In this document: one piece after another, positions 23,889 to 32,052 of the stretch
Layout of the letters: each line of letters opens with the position of its first letter
How positions within the stretch are numbered: the stretch's first letter is position 1
Assembly (NCBI GenBank): GCA_910589265.1
Contig: CAJUTQ010000055.1
Coordinates: 1-64,000 of the forward strand
Reading direction: 5' to 3'
DNA from: an uncultured Lachnospiraceae bacterium
Lineage (GTDB): Bacteria > Bacillota > Clostridia > Lachnospirales > Lachnospiraceae
Length of the DNA stretch: 64,000 bases
The notes under the pieces: model-generated
Seen by the model: only the letters and a program-made list of their open reading frames with translations
What the model was told of the DNA's origin: nothing
The model's database searches: none
Translations under genes and position numbers: made by a program

Positions 23889-24359
23889 TTAGGGGGAATG
23901 CATTTCTTTCTCCATTAAGTAATTTGTCAAAAAAATTCCATTTCTCATAACCTCCTGCTTTCTCACTACCTGGTAGCCCCTCTGTTCAAAAAATGATTTT
24001 GCTGTAATGGAAGCCTGTGTCATTATTTTGTTTCTATTCATAAACTGCTCTAATTCATTACAAATAGCTGTAGCAACTCCTTGTTTTTGATAATCTTTAT
24101 GCACATATAATCTATCCAAATATCCCCTTGTATCTATATCTCCAAAACCAACAATCCTATTGTTTTCTATAGCAGCCATACTAAAATGTTCTAACAATGT
24201 TCTGTTCCACTCTCTCATATCCATATTTACCGCCGCCCAAGCATTAAGCTGCTTCTTTGTATAATCTTTAGCATTTACTGTATGTACTGTATGGTAGAAT
24301 AACTCTGCTGTCTCCTTACAGTCAGAAGGTTCATACTTTCTAATAATCATTGAAATCAC
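23889..24359 (-). CDS. GNAT-family N-acetyltransferase
   Basis: A 156-aa single-domain acetyltransferase. The start is GTG 24359 with AAAGGAG a few bases upstream; an ATG three codons later is less well spaced. The GNAT core is clear: IRKYEPSDCKETAELFYHTV at the N terminus, VGFGDIDTRGYLDRLYVHKDY for the central strands, and YQKQGVATAICNELEQFM, the acetyl-CoA pyrophosphate loop (Q-x-x-G-x-A). FFEQRGYQVV is the usual C-terminal element. It resembles the YafP-type group; the substrate is unknown. It lies upstream of the split deacetylase gene on the same strand with about 90 bases between. Confidence 0.85.
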   Translation of the reverse strand: MISMIIRKYEPSDCKETAELFYHTVHTVNAKDYTKKQLNAWAAVNMDMREWNRTLLEHFSMAAIENNRIVGFGDIDTRGYLDRLYVHKDYQKQGVATAICNELEQFMNRNKIMTQASITAKSFFEQRGYQVVRKQEVMRNGIFLTNYLMEKEMHSP

Positions 24360-24548
24360 TCGATCTCCTTTCTATTTTCTTGTCTGACTTTATCCAAACC
24401 TACACATATTATATATAAATGTACTTATTGATACGCCAATAGGAAAGCTATGCGTGACTTTTCATGTGCTCATGCATCCCATATGTATTATGGAGTACTG
24501 GCAAATAAAGTAAGCTTTTTTAGAGAAAACAAGGAGGACATTCTAATT

Positions 24549-24863
24549 ATGTACAAAGATATGAAAAAAGAATCCTTAAAAGAGAGAATAAAAGAAGGTA
24601 CAATAAGTACTGGTAAAAAAATGCTGACAGATGGTATAACAACACTTAAAAAGATTGGTGAATTTGTTGGCCTTCCTATTGATGAAGTAAAAAATGAAAA
24701 GCAGACCAGACAATACAGACAGGAATGCAATCATGAGTCAGAAATTGGAAATATAAGTTCCCGACTCTATTTCTTTGTTTTAAAAGAATCGGATCGGTTT
24801 ATAATAAACATCATTATAAAATATACTATTATCAAAAAAAGCGGAATATCTTATAGCCATTAA
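24549..24863 (+). CDS. Small protein of unknown function
   Basis: I start this ORF at ATG 24549 behind AAGGAGGA (11-base spacing), giving 104 aa; an open frame upstream from 24450 lacks a ribosome site. The N-terminal half (MKKESLKERIKEGTISTGKK...LKKIGEFVGLPIDEVKN) resembles the helical tails seen at the end of Rpn/PD-(D/E)XK-type transposase-like proteins. The C-terminal half (ISSRLYFFVLKESDRFIINI...) looks unrelated and may be frameshifted read-through. It could be a remnant. It is the only rightward gene between 11.8 and 48.7 kb. Confidence 0.35.
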   Translation: MYKDMKKESLKERIKEGTISTGKKMLTDGITTLKKIGEFVGLPIDEVKNEKQTRQYRQECNHESEIGNISSRLYFFVLKESDRFIINIIIKYTIIKKSGISYSH

Positions 24864-24886
24864 GGTGTTTGTATCCTTATGAAAGT

Positions 24887-24929
24887 GAAAGGAGCATCTC
24901 CCTATCTCTAAGATGGAAATGCCCCTTTC
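24887..24929. terminator. Inverted repeat between convergent genes
   Basis: GAAAGGAGCATCTCC pairs with GGAAATGCCCCTTTC (13 of 15) across a 13-nt loop. T residues after the stem are few on both strands, so termination strength is uncertain. Confidence 0.4.
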
Positions 24930-24995
24930 GTCTTTATCCTGCTCATTCCTTTCTAATGCAAAGCTCCCTTTGAGTCCTTGCCCGCTGAAATAAGC

Positions 24996-26009
24996 TTAAT
25001 TCGTTTTCTTTCCAGTGGCCTTAAGCTCTGGCAAAAGTTCAAAACGATAACCCATTCCTTCCCATTTTGTCAAAAGCTCGTCCAAAATCTCACCATTGGT
25101 TTTTGATGTGTTATGAAGCAATACAACAGCCCCTGGATGTATTCTCTCTGTCAGTTTGCTAAATGCTTCCTCATGACTTGGCTGATTATCCGTATTCCAA
25201 TCTACATAAGCAAGACTCCAGAAAATAGTAGAATATCCCAATTCTTTTGCCATCTTTAAGTTTTGGGTGTTACATTTTCCTTGAGGAGGACGGTAATAAG
25301 GAGAAAGCTTCGTGCCTGTTATCTCCTGAAACAAATTTGCCACATCGTCCATCTCCTTTTGAAAGGTTGCTTTATCTGATATCGTGGGCATATCTAGGTG
25401 GTGATACGTATGGTTGCCTACCATATGCCCATCTTCGACCATACGTTTTACCATGTCTGGAGCCGACTCTAAAAAATGACCTACTACAAAAAACATCGCT
25501 TTTACATTGTGCTTCTTTAAAGCATCTAAAATCGGTTCTGTATTTCCATTTTCATAACCACAGTCAAAAGTGAGATAAATGACCTTTTCACTATCATCTC
25601 CCACATAATAAGCATCATACCATGCAAGATCCGAAGCTGTCGCATTTCCTACTGGCTGGACGCCCTGCTCCTTAAAAGAAAGTCCCCAATCTTCAGAGGC
25701 AAGGACTAATTCCCATCCTTCTGGTGGTTGCGCTGCTTCTCCTTCACTTTCTGAATCCTTCTCTTTGGCTAATTGGTCATCTGCCTCATTAGGCTTAACA
25801 GATTCCACTTGATCTACAATGTTCATGTTTCCCTCATTTCCTGCAGCAATCCCTTCCTGGGGCAATGAGTCCACTTCTGCCATAATACTTTCTTCCTCCG
25901 TCTCTTTTACGGTCTGGGCATCTGAATTTTTACACCCTATCAAAGGCACTACCAGAAGAAAAGATAGAGTCTTAACCGTTCTTCCTGTAATTTTTTTCCA
26001 TTGTCTCAT
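24996..26009 (-). CDS. pdaA: PdaA-like muramic delta-lactam polysaccharide deacetylase, lipoprotein
   Basis: A 337-aa lipoprotein: signal peptide with LLVVPLIGC (lipobox Cys), an acidic linker to about residue 100, then a PdaA-type domain beginning EDWGLSFKEQG. NodB motifs are YLTFDCGYENGNTEP (catalytic Asp), VGNHTYHHLDMP (metal His pair), YYRPPQGKCN and PGAVVLLHNTSKTNGEILD. The DCGYENG signature and the WSLAYVDWNTDNQ segment match Bacillus PdaA, which removes the acetyl group from muramic acid so that the delta-lactam of spore cortex can form. Its presence beside two PdaB-like genes supports a spore-forming lineage. It has its own extended -10 promoter. Confidence 0.85.
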   Translation of the reverse strand: MRQWKKITGRTVKTLSFLLVVPLIGCKNSDAQTVKETEEESIMAEVDSLPQEGIAAGNEGNMNIVDQVESVKPNEADDQLAKEKDSESEGEAAQPPEGWELVLASEDWGLSFKEQGVQPVGNATASDLAWYDAYYVGDDSEKVIYLTFDCGYENGNTEPILDALKKHNVKAMFFVVGHFLESAPDMVKRMVEDGHMVGNHTYHHLDMPTISDKATFQKEMDDVANLFQEITGTKLSPYYRPPQGKCNTQNLKMAKELGYSTIFWSLAYVDWNTDNQPSHEEAFSKLTERIHPGAVVLLHNTSKTNGEILDELLTKWEGMGYRFELLPELKATGKKTN

Positions 26010-26052
26010 TGTATCAATCTCCTAATTTTTCTAAATTTTGTATTTGTATATG

Positions 26053-26061
26053 ATTATAACA
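26053..26061 (-). promoter_or_regulatory. Extended -10 promoter of pdaA
   Basis: TGTTATAAT on the minus strand is a perfect extended -10 (TGnTATAAT), 44 bases before the ATG; no good -35 is present. Confidence 0.45.
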
Positions 26062-26181
26062 TAGGTAACAAAAAATTTCATTACCTTCCTGTATATTATA
26101 TTGTCAATCTTTCTTCTGTCTCATCCAAACAATTCAGTTTTTCCTCACTTTACATAAATACATAGGAATATGGAAATCTAT

Positions 26182-26230
26182 AAAAAATAGCTTGTTCAGG
26201 ACATATATTTTAAAATGCCAAAACAAGCTA
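26182..26230 (-). terminator. Terminator of the fucose microcompartment operon
   Basis: TAGCTTGTT pairs perfectly with AACAAGCTA across a 25-nt loop, and on the minus strand the stem is followed by TTTTTT. The remaining bases between 26010 and 26320 hold only the pdaA promoter; no gene is seen. Confidence 0.55.
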
Positions 26231-26320
26231 AAAAGAGCAACATAACTTTATAGTTTCATGAACTTACAATTGGTATGTATTGTTCTCATATTTTGAACAA
26301 GGAAGTCCTTTAAAAAAAAT

Positions 26321-27793
26321 TTACCATCCTATGAGAAGATTTTTAAACTTTCCGTAAGCCTCCTCCCATTCTTTTTCTCTATGAGGCTCATATACTTTTA
26401 TTTCCTGGGATCGGGCAATCAATTCCCTTGCTTCCTTTGTATCTTCAATGTCCCCAGAAGCCACAAGCTGGAGTGCAAGGTTTCCAAGTACTGTAGCCTC
26501 TATAGGACCTGCTGCAACCATTCTGTTGCATGCATCGGCTGTACACTGGCAAAGAAGTTCACTTTGGGTTCCCCCTCCAACCATGTATATGGTGTTATAT
26601 TTTTTTCCTGTGCATTCCTCTATTTCCTCTAAAGCAATTCTATATTTTAAAGCTAAACTTTCATTAATGCACCGTACGATCTCACCAACCGTTTCCGGAA
26701 CTGGCTGATTTGTTTTTTTACAAAATTCCTGGATCTTTTTTGGTATATTTCCCTGGGGAATAAACTCTGGCGCATCTGGGTCAATAAAGGAACATAATTT
26801 TTTTGTCTCCTTTGCCATTTTCTCCAAATCCCCAAATCCGTATTCCTTTCCTTCTCTTATCCATTGTCTCCTGCTTTCTTGGATAAGCCAAAGTCCAATC
26901 ATATTTTTTAGGAAAACAGCCTTTTTGTCACATCCCCCCTCATTGGTGATGTTATATTTTTGAGACTTTTCATTAATAATGGGTTCCTCTAGTTCTGTCC
27001 CAAGCAAAGACCAGGTGCCGCAGCTAATAAAGAGAAAGTCTTTTTCCTTTGCTGTTACTGCTAAAAGAGCGCTCTGGGTATCGTGGGATGCTACAGAAAT
27101 TACCTCTACTGGATGAATCATTAGCTCCTGACATATTTCTTTGCTTACTGGCCCCATCTTTGTACCGCTTTGTATAATATTAGGGAAAATATGTGTTGGA
27201 AGACCTAGTTTTTCAATCACATGGTATGACCAACTCCTTTTTCTGGCATCAAGAAGCTGCGTTGTGGAAGCAATGGAATATTCTGCACCTTTTGCTCCTG
27301 TCAGCATATATGTAAATAAGTCTGGCATGAGCAGTAAGGTTTCTCCTCTTTCAAGAAATTCTGGCCTATTTTGAGATAGGGAGAGAAGCTGAAAGGCTGT
27401 GTTTATTTCCATGAATTGATTTCCTGTAATCTCATAAAATCTTTCTTTATCTATGTAATCAAAGCTCTTTTCCAACATGCCTTTTGTGCGATTGTCTCTG
27501 TAATGCACTGGATTCTCTAATAAAATCCCATTTTTATCTAACAAACCAAAATCTACTCCCCAAGTGTCAATCCCAATGCTTTCAAATCCCCCCTTTTGCT
27601 TCCCTTTTAAAATACCTTGCTTCATTTCATAAAATAGCCTTAGAACGTCCCAATACATAACCCCACAAACTGTGACTGGATCATTGGAAAACCGGTGGAG
27701 TTCTTCTAATACTATTTTTTCTCCATTGTAAATGCCAGCCATTGCCCTTCCCCCAGAAGCGCCAAAGTCAAATGCCAATACTCTTTTTTCCAT
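26321..27793 (-). CDS. rhaB: Rhamnulokinase/fuculokinase (RhaB-type)
   Basis: A 490-aa FGGY-family sugar kinase. Start ATG 27793 follows AAGGAG; upstream ATGs would run into the shell gene. The N-terminal ATPase motif AFDFGASGGRAMAG is characteristic of RhaB, as are GIDTWGVDFGLLD, VASHDTQSAL, CGTWSLLGTE and MVGGGTQSELLCQCTAD. RhaB homologues phosphorylate L-rhamnulose; in fucose loci of this kind the same enzyme is thought to make L-fuculose-1-phosphate, the aldolase substrate. No rhamnose isomerase, rhamnulose-phosphate aldolase or canonical FucK lies in the window, so fuculose is the likely substrate here (inference). It is the last gene of the microcompartment operon. Confidence 0.85.
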   Translation of the reverse strand: MEKRVLAFDFGASGGRAMAGIYNGEKIVLEELHRFSNDPVTVCGVMYWDVLRLFYEMKQGILKGKQKGGFESIGIDTWGVDFGLLDKNGILLENPVHYRDNRTKGMLEKSFDYIDKERFYEITGNQFMEINTAFQLLSLSQNRPEFLERGETLLLMPDLFTYMLTGAKGAEYSIASTTQLLDARKRSWSYHVIEKLGLPTHIFPNIIQSGTKMGPVSKEICQELMIHPVEVISVASHDTQSALLAVTAKEKDFLFISCGTWSLLGTELEEPIINEKSQKYNITNEGGCDKKAVFLKNMIGLWLIQESRRQWIREGKEYGFGDLEKMAKETKKLCSFIDPDAPEFIPQGNIPKKIQEFCKKTNQPVPETVGEIVRCINESLALKYRIALEEIEECTGKKYNTIYMVGGGTQSELLCQCTADACNRMVAAGPIEATVLGNLALQLVASGDIEDTKEARELIARSQEIKVYEPHREKEWEEAYGKFKNLLIGW

Positions 27794-27807
27794 GCCCTTC
27801 TCCTTTC

Positions 27808-28356
27808 TTACAAAATGCTGTCCCACAATTGGCCATCTGGATTTGCAATAATGCTGCTGTCCAAAAGCATTCCCCTTTCACCAGCTGCTTTTTTTGCCTT
27901 CTCAATAGCCGCTTCCACTGCCGCCACTTCTCCTGTGAGCATGAGATAGGATTTTCCACACATCCCCCTTGCTATTCTTAATTCAATTAATTCTATCTGG
28001 GATGTTTTTGCCGCCTCATCAGCAGCAACAATCATGGCAGCTCCACTAAAGGTTTCCAGTACTCCAAGAGCCTTCACATCTTCCATGGGAGTGGACCCAT
28101 AAATAGCTGGAAAAATGGATGAATGGGGATTTCCTAAAACAAAACTGTCAATCAAATGCATACTAAACTTTTCTTTGGCTGCTTCCATAGAGGCTTTGAC
28201 TGCACTTAACTCTCCTGAAAAAAGTACAATATATTTTCCCGGACATACAGTCTGGGCTTCTATGATTTCTACGTTTGCTGTCTTCAGAATGATATCTGCT
28301 GCCTGTATTCCTGTTGAAACAGTAACATACTCTACCATTCCCAATGCTTTTCCCAT
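27808..28356 (-). CDS. Trimeric microcompartment shell protein (BMC-T, PduT-like)
   Basis: A 182-aa protein with two BMC domains in tandem: MGKALGMVEYVTVSTGIQAA (residues 1-90) and ALGVLETFSGAAMIVAADEA (about 95-180). The start ATG 28356 is preferred because the domain begins there. Such tandem proteins form pseudohexameric trimers. PduT in particular holds a 4Fe-4S cluster in its central pore that passes electrons through the shell, and RGMCGKSY places a cysteine in the second domain's pore loop, consistent with this. It directly follows the PduS-like gene, its usual redox partner. Confidence 0.82.
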   Translation of the reverse strand: MGKALGMVEYVTVSTGIQAADIILKTANVEIIEAQTVCPGKYIVLFSGELSAVKASMEAAKEKFSMHLIDSFVLGNPHSSIFPAIYGSTPMEDVKALGVLETFSGAAMIVAADEAAKTSQIELIELRIARGMCGKSYLMLTGEVAAVEAAIEKAKKAAGERGMLLDSSIIANPDGQLWDSIL

Positions 28357-28370
28357 GGCTGCCCCCTTTC

Positions 28371-29720
28371 TTATCCATGCACCTTCTCTGTTATCATAAT
28401 GATATGTTCTGTTACTTCCCATACTTCTCCATTCATGGGAGCATGGTAAGATACGCTTAATTTATCTTCCATAGCGCCTGCAATTTTTTGTCCAGTTACT
28501 ACCTTATCTCCTTTGGCTACTTCTGGCTTTGCCAAAGCTCCAATATGCTGACCTAATGGTATTTTTAGAAAGCTAGCCATTGGCATCTCTTCTGTAAGGG
28601 GGGCCTCTTTATCATAAGCAGTCAATCCTAACTTAGCAATTAACCTTTTCATGGGAACCTTTCTCTCTCTTCTCATTGGATGAACATCTGTAAAGGAAGG
28701 ATTCTCCATAGGCTTTACTTGTTTTTCCCTAAGCCCCATTTTATAACTGGCAATGAGGCTCTTTGGGGCTAAATTTTGCATACATGCGTACATTTCACAT
28801 ATGCCGCACTGAGAACAATAATAGGTGTTTAAAAAAGGTTCTATATTTCTTGTAACCCCGCTTGTAGCTGCTTTCATAAATTCATGGGGTTCAATGGGAT
28901 GACCTAATAAGTTTCTTGGGCATAAGTCTGTACACATACGGCATTGGCAGCAAGAAGCCATAGCCCTTTTCATACTTATGGAATTCTTCCTTTTTTTGTT
29001 TTGTACAACTAGATGGTTTTTATGAAATACTAAAACAGCATTGGATGTCTTTGTAATGACCTCTTCACCAGATACAAGAGGACCTGTCATAGGGCCTCCA
29101 TGAACATAGACAGGTTCTTCTACAAGGGAGCCTCCAGCTAATTTCACTGCCTCTTCTATCTTCATTCCAATAGGCGCTTTTATTGTCTTTGGCTCCCTCA
29201 CCTCACCGCCTATTGTTAAATATTTATAAGTAACTGGCTGCTTTTCAAAAACTGCTCTGTATACATTATAAATAGTTTCTACATTGAATACCCCAATACC
29301 AATGTCAATGGGAAGTTTGCCAGGAGGCACTACCTTTCCAGTCACCTCATATATGGTAATGACCTCATCTCCTGCTGGATATATTTCCGGTAAGGCTCCT
29401 ATTTCCATAGGACAGAGACGTTTTTTCTCAGTGAATGCCCTTTCCACTGCTTCTATCGTTTTTCTATATACTCCTTTTACGGCAATGATGACCTTTTTAG
29501 CCTCCACTGCCTCTGCAATTATGTCCAAAGCCTCTAAAATTTCATAGGCATATTTTCTAAGGAGCTGCCTATGCACCCGAAGAAGAGGTTCACATTCAGC
29601 ACAATTTAATACAATTGTTTCCATTCTTTTATCTAATTTCCCATAAGAAGGAAAACCAGCCCCTCCTGCGCCTACAATTCCGCTTTCTCGCATAATATTT
29701 TTTAATTCCTGTATTTCCAT
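28371..29720 (-). CDS. pduS: PduS-like RnfC-type flavin/iron-sulfur reductase
   Basis: A 449-aa protein with the RnfC-like layout: the NADH/FMN-binding glycine-rich segment GIVGAGGAGFPSYGKL at the start, an SLBB domain (about 170-230), two 4Fe-4S motifs (CQCRMCTDLCPRN and YYCSQCGICEMYAC) and a C-terminal biotinyl/hybrid-like domain. PduS moves electrons from NADH within microcompartments, in Salmonella to reactivate cobalamin. Here the dehydratase is a B12-independent radical enzyme, so PduS more likely recycles NADH or supplies electrons to the activase or across the shell through the PduT-like protein (inference). Confidence 0.85.
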   Translation of the reverse strand: MEIQELKNIMRESGIVGAGGAGFPSYGKLDKRMETIVLNCAECEPLLRVHRQLLRKYAYEILEALDIIAEAVEAKKVIIAVKGVYRKTIEAVERAFTEKKRLCPMEIGALPEIYPAGDEVITIYEVTGKVVPPGKLPIDIGIGVFNVETIYNVYRAVFEKQPVTYKYLTIGGEVREPKTIKAPIGMKIEEAVKLAGGSLVEEPVYVHGGPMTGPLVSGEEVITKTSNAVLVFHKNHLVVQNKKRKNSISMKRAMASCCQCRMCTDLCPRNLLGHPIEPHEFMKAATSGVTRNIEPFLNTYYCSQCGICEMYACMQNLAPKSLIASYKMGLREKQVKPMENPSFTDVHPMRRERKVPMKRLIAKLGLTAYDKEAPLTEEMPMASFLKIPLGQHIGALAKPEVAKGDKVVTGQKIAGAMEDKLSVSYHAPMNGEVWEVTEHIIMITEKVHG

Positions 29721-29726
29721 AAGCTT

Positions 29727-29993
29727 CTACTCCAGTTCCCCGCCATCATCTACAATTCCCACGACAGCCGCATCCACAGGCACTTTTTCCATTCCGCACC
29801 CTATCCTTGCGGCGCTGCCCTTGGTCACAAGAACAACCTCACCAATTCCAGCTCCAACATTGTCAATGGCCACAATTCTTCCCCCGTCTCCTTCCATTCT
29901 CAAAAAGGGTTCTATTACTAAAAATTTACAGCCTATTAAGTTTTCATTTTTTCTTGTTGCTATAAGACTCCCTACGACCTTTCCTACCAACAT
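29727..29993 (-). CDS. Pentameric shell vertex protein (EutN/PduN/CcmL)
   Basis: Start ATG 29993 follows GGGGG and gives 88 aa, the usual size. The sequence MLVGKVVGSLIATRKNENL, then KFLVIEPF, AIDNVGAGIGEVVLVTKGSA and PVDAAVVGIVD is the EutN/CcmL family pattern, with the family's characteristic GAGxGExVL turn. These proteins form pentamers that cap the twelve vertices of the shell. One vertex protein per locus is sufficient. Confidence 0.9.
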   Translation of the reverse strand: MLVGKVVGSLIATRKNENLIGCKFLVIEPFLRMEGDGGRIVAIDNVGAGIGEVVLVTKGSAARIGCGMEKVPVDAAVVGIVDDGGELE

Positions 29994-30022
29994 TCCAATC
30001 CCCCAATCCTCAAAAACCAATC

Positions 30023-30685
30023 TTAGGCTTCCTTTCCCTCTACTGGCATCAAGTATCCCATATCTCCTGATTGTATTCCTGCCCCATTGGCCTCGTCTGC
30101 ATCAATATGCATTTCTAGTGTAAAGCTTTCATCTACTCGAATCTGCACATGATTGAATATGGTTCCTCTCTCGTTTTCTACCTTGACAGAAACAATGTCT
30201 TTGTCTTTCTGTCCTGCGGCTTTGGCATCCTCAGGAGACATATGGACATGACGCTTTGCAATCATACATCCTTCCTGCAAATAAACGGTTCCTTTGGGAC
30301 CTACCAACGCTATGGGAGCCGCTCCTGCCACATCTCCAGATTCTCTCACCGGGACACCGATTCCTAATTTATAAGAATCTGTTTTTGATATTTCTACTTG
30401 GGATTGTTTTCTCACTGGTCCTAGAACTCGTATATTTTCAATAGCCCGAAGCTTCGTTCCAACAATGGTCACCTGCTCATTTGCCGCAAACTGACCGCCC
30501 ATTAAGTCCTTTTTCTTTGTGAGCTCATATCCTTTTCCAAATAAAATTTCAACATGTTCTTGTGTTAAGTGGACATGTCTTGCAGATATTCCAATGGGAA
30601 CCATGTAAGCCTTTTTGTCATGGCCTTTTTTACAAAGAACTTCTGTCACAATCCTAGCAATGTATTCCTTTGTTTCCTCTTCCAC
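30023..30685 (-). CDS. pduL: Phosphate propanoyltransferase
   Basis: A 220-aa PduL enzyme that converts propionyl-CoA to propionyl-phosphate inside the shell and regenerates CoA for PduP. It has two related halves with the zinc-binding His motifs VPIGISARHVHLTQEHVE and MIAKRHVHMSPEDA. The first 20 residues (MEEETKEYIARIVTEVLCKK) form a short amphipathic helix typical of an encapsulation peptide, separated from the domain by a linker. No propionate kinase is in the window; an acetate kinase elsewhere could finish the route. Confidence 0.92.
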   Translation of the reverse strand: MEEETKEYIARIVTEVLCKKGHDKKAYMVPIGISARHVHLTQEHVEILFGKGYELTKKKDLMGGQFAANEQVTIVGTKLRAIENIRVLGPVRKQSQVEISKTDSYKLGIGVPVRESGDVAGAAPIALVGPKGTVYLQEGCMIAKRHVHMSPEDAKAAGQKDKDIVSVKVENERGTIFNHVQIRVDESFTLEMHIDADEANGAGIQSGDMGYLMPVEGKEA

Positions 30686-30703
30686 ATTTTTACCTGCCTT
30701 TTC

Positions 30704-31069
30704 TTATTTTAATATAGGGAGAATCTTTTCTACGTCATTGTGAGGTCTTGGAATGACATGGGTCGCTACAAGCTCTCCTAACCTGGAAGCTGCATTTGCT
30801 CCTGATTCCACTGCCGACTTTACAGCTCCCACATCTCCTCTTACCATAACAGATACAAGTCCAGAGCCTATTTTTTCTGTTCCTACCAAATCCACATTTG
30901 CTGCTTTAAGCATTGTATCTGCTGCTTCAATCGCTGCTACGAATCCTCTTGTCTCTATCATACCTAATGCTTGCTGTATCATTCTTTTTTCCTCCCTGAC
31001 TGCCCTTTCTTCTATTTCCAAATTTTCATTTTCTTTCTTATCTGTTGTTTTTTTCTTTATCTCTGCCAT
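30704..31069 (-). CDS. Hexameric shell protein (BMC-H) with possible N-terminal extension
   Basis: A PduA/EutM-type BMC domain (QALGMIETRGFVAAIEAADT, then the pore loop EKIGSGLVS) nearly identical to the shell protein at 31422-31700. From ATG 31069 (weak GGTGGTGG site) the product has 121 aa with a highly charged 29-residue leader (MAEIKKKTTDKKENENLEIE...). A second in-frame ATG at 30982 has an excellent GGGAGG 8 bases upstream and would give a 92-aa protein, the same length as its paralogue. The 113-base gap this would leave is larger than elsewhere in the operon. Either or both starts may be used. Confidence 0.8.
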   Translation of the reverse strand: MAEIKKKTTDKKENENLEIEERAVREEKRMIQQALGMIETRGFVAAIEAADTMLKAANVDLVGTEKIGSGLVSVMVRGDVGAVKSAVESGANAASRLGELVATHVIPRPHNDVEKILPILK

Positions 31070-31095
31070 TCCCAAATCCACCACCTATTTATTCC

Positions 31096-31380
31096 TTACT
31101 TTTTTCGTCGGCTAGCGCTAAGATAAACAAGTCTTCTCACTTCTTCATGAGGGTTTGGAATGACCCCATGGACACATTCCTTCATCGCTTTTGCAACTGC
31201 CGCCTCAATGGCGGCTGTAACAGCTGCCACATCTCCCTCTATAATCAAGGTAACTAACCGCCCTCCCAGCTTACGCTCCCATGTTACTAATGTAACATCC
31301 GCTGTTTTACACATGATATCCAGGGCACCAAAAGCAGCTGTCACACTTGGTATTTCTAAAAATCCCAATGCTTTCATCAT
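31096..31380 (-). CDS. Divergent hexameric shell protein (BMC-H)
   Basis: A 94-aa single BMC domain: MKALGFLEIPSVTAAFGALD, DVTLVTWERKLGGRLVTLII, GDVAAVTAAIEAAVAK, and a basic tail YLSASRRKK. It differs from the PduA-like pair in the operon at the pore (WERKLGGRL instead of TEKIGSGLVS), so it may form tiles with a different channel. It lies between two PduA-like genes on the same strand. Confidence 0.85.
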   Translation of the reverse strand: MMKALGFLEIPSVTAAFGALDIMCKTADVTLVTWERKLGGRLVTLIIEGDVAAVTAAIEAAVAKAMKECVHGVIPNPHEEVRRLVYLSASRRKK

Positions 31381-31421
31381 TTAAATCCACGCCTTTCTGA
31401 TGAGGCTTTTTAGGACAACCT

Positions 31422-31700
31422 CTACTTTAATGAAGGAAGAATCTTCTCCACATCCCCATGAGGTCTTGGAATAACATGTACTGCCACTAATTCCCCTAAT
31501 CGGGAGGCCGCCTCAGCGCCTACCTCTGTTGCCGCTTTCACTGCTCCCACATCACCTCTCACCATGACAGATACAAGTCCAGAGCCTATTTTCTCTGTCC
31601 CAATCAGAGTAACCTCTGCCGCTTTTGTCATTGCATCCGCTGCTTCAATCGCTGCTACTAAACCTCTTGTTTCAATCATACCTAATGCTTCTTGTGCCAT
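31422..31700 (-). CDS. Hexameric shell protein (BMC-H, PduA/EutM-like)
   Basis: Start ATG 31700 has GGGAGG nine bases upstream and gives 92 aa (MAQEALGMIETRGLVAAIEA). The canonical hexamer features are present: AADAMTKAAEVTLIGTEKIG, the pore GSGLVSVMVRGD, and the conserved VHVIPRPHGDVEKILP end. It is likely the main facet protein. A longer frame to 31736 overlaps the previous gene and lacks a ribosome site. Confidence 0.92.
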   Translation of the reverse strand: MAQEALGMIETRGLVAAIEAADAMTKAAEVTLIGTEKIGSGLVSVMVRGDVGAVKAATEVGAEAASRLGELVAVHVIPRPHGDVEKILPSLK

Positions 31701-31722
31701 TATTGTTACCTCCCATATTTTA

Positions 31723-32037
31723 TTAGTTTTTATCAAAGGCGCTTAATTTTAGCATCCCTTCTATCTCTTTTTCGGGTCTTGCTATTACATGTTTCGAGAC
31801 AACTCCTGTTACTTTCTTTGCTGCTTTCTCTGCTGCCAAAACGGCAGTTCTTACATCTTCCACCCTTCCTCTAAACTTCACCATGACAATAAGAGGAACT
31901 GGAAGGGTATCTGCATTGGCAGGTTTATTTTTATCAAAATACTCAAGGGTTACATTGGCAGCTTTGCATCCCGCATCTGCTGCCATGAAGGCAGCAGTTA
32001 GTCCAAATACTTCTATCATCCCCACTGCATTTGCCAT
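31723..32037 (-). CDS. Hexameric shell protein (BMC-H) with lengthened pore-side loop
   Basis: A 104-aa single BMC domain (MANAVGMIEVFGLTAAFMAA, VEDVRTAVLAAEKAAKK, VSKHVIARPEKEIEGML). Between strands two and three it carries an insertion, LEYFDKNKPANADTLPVP, longer and more polar than in PduA-like proteins, in the region that lines or caps the pore. A GGGAGG ribosome site precedes the ATG. It is the first shell gene after the alcohol dehydrogenase. Confidence 0.87.
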   Translation of the reverse strand: MANAVGMIEVFGLTAAFMAADAGCKAANVTLEYFDKNKPANADTLPVPLIVMVKFRGRVEDVRTAVLAAEKAAKKVTGVVSKHVIARPEKEIEGMLKLSAFDKN

Positions 32038-32052
32038 CTTCTACCTCCCAAT

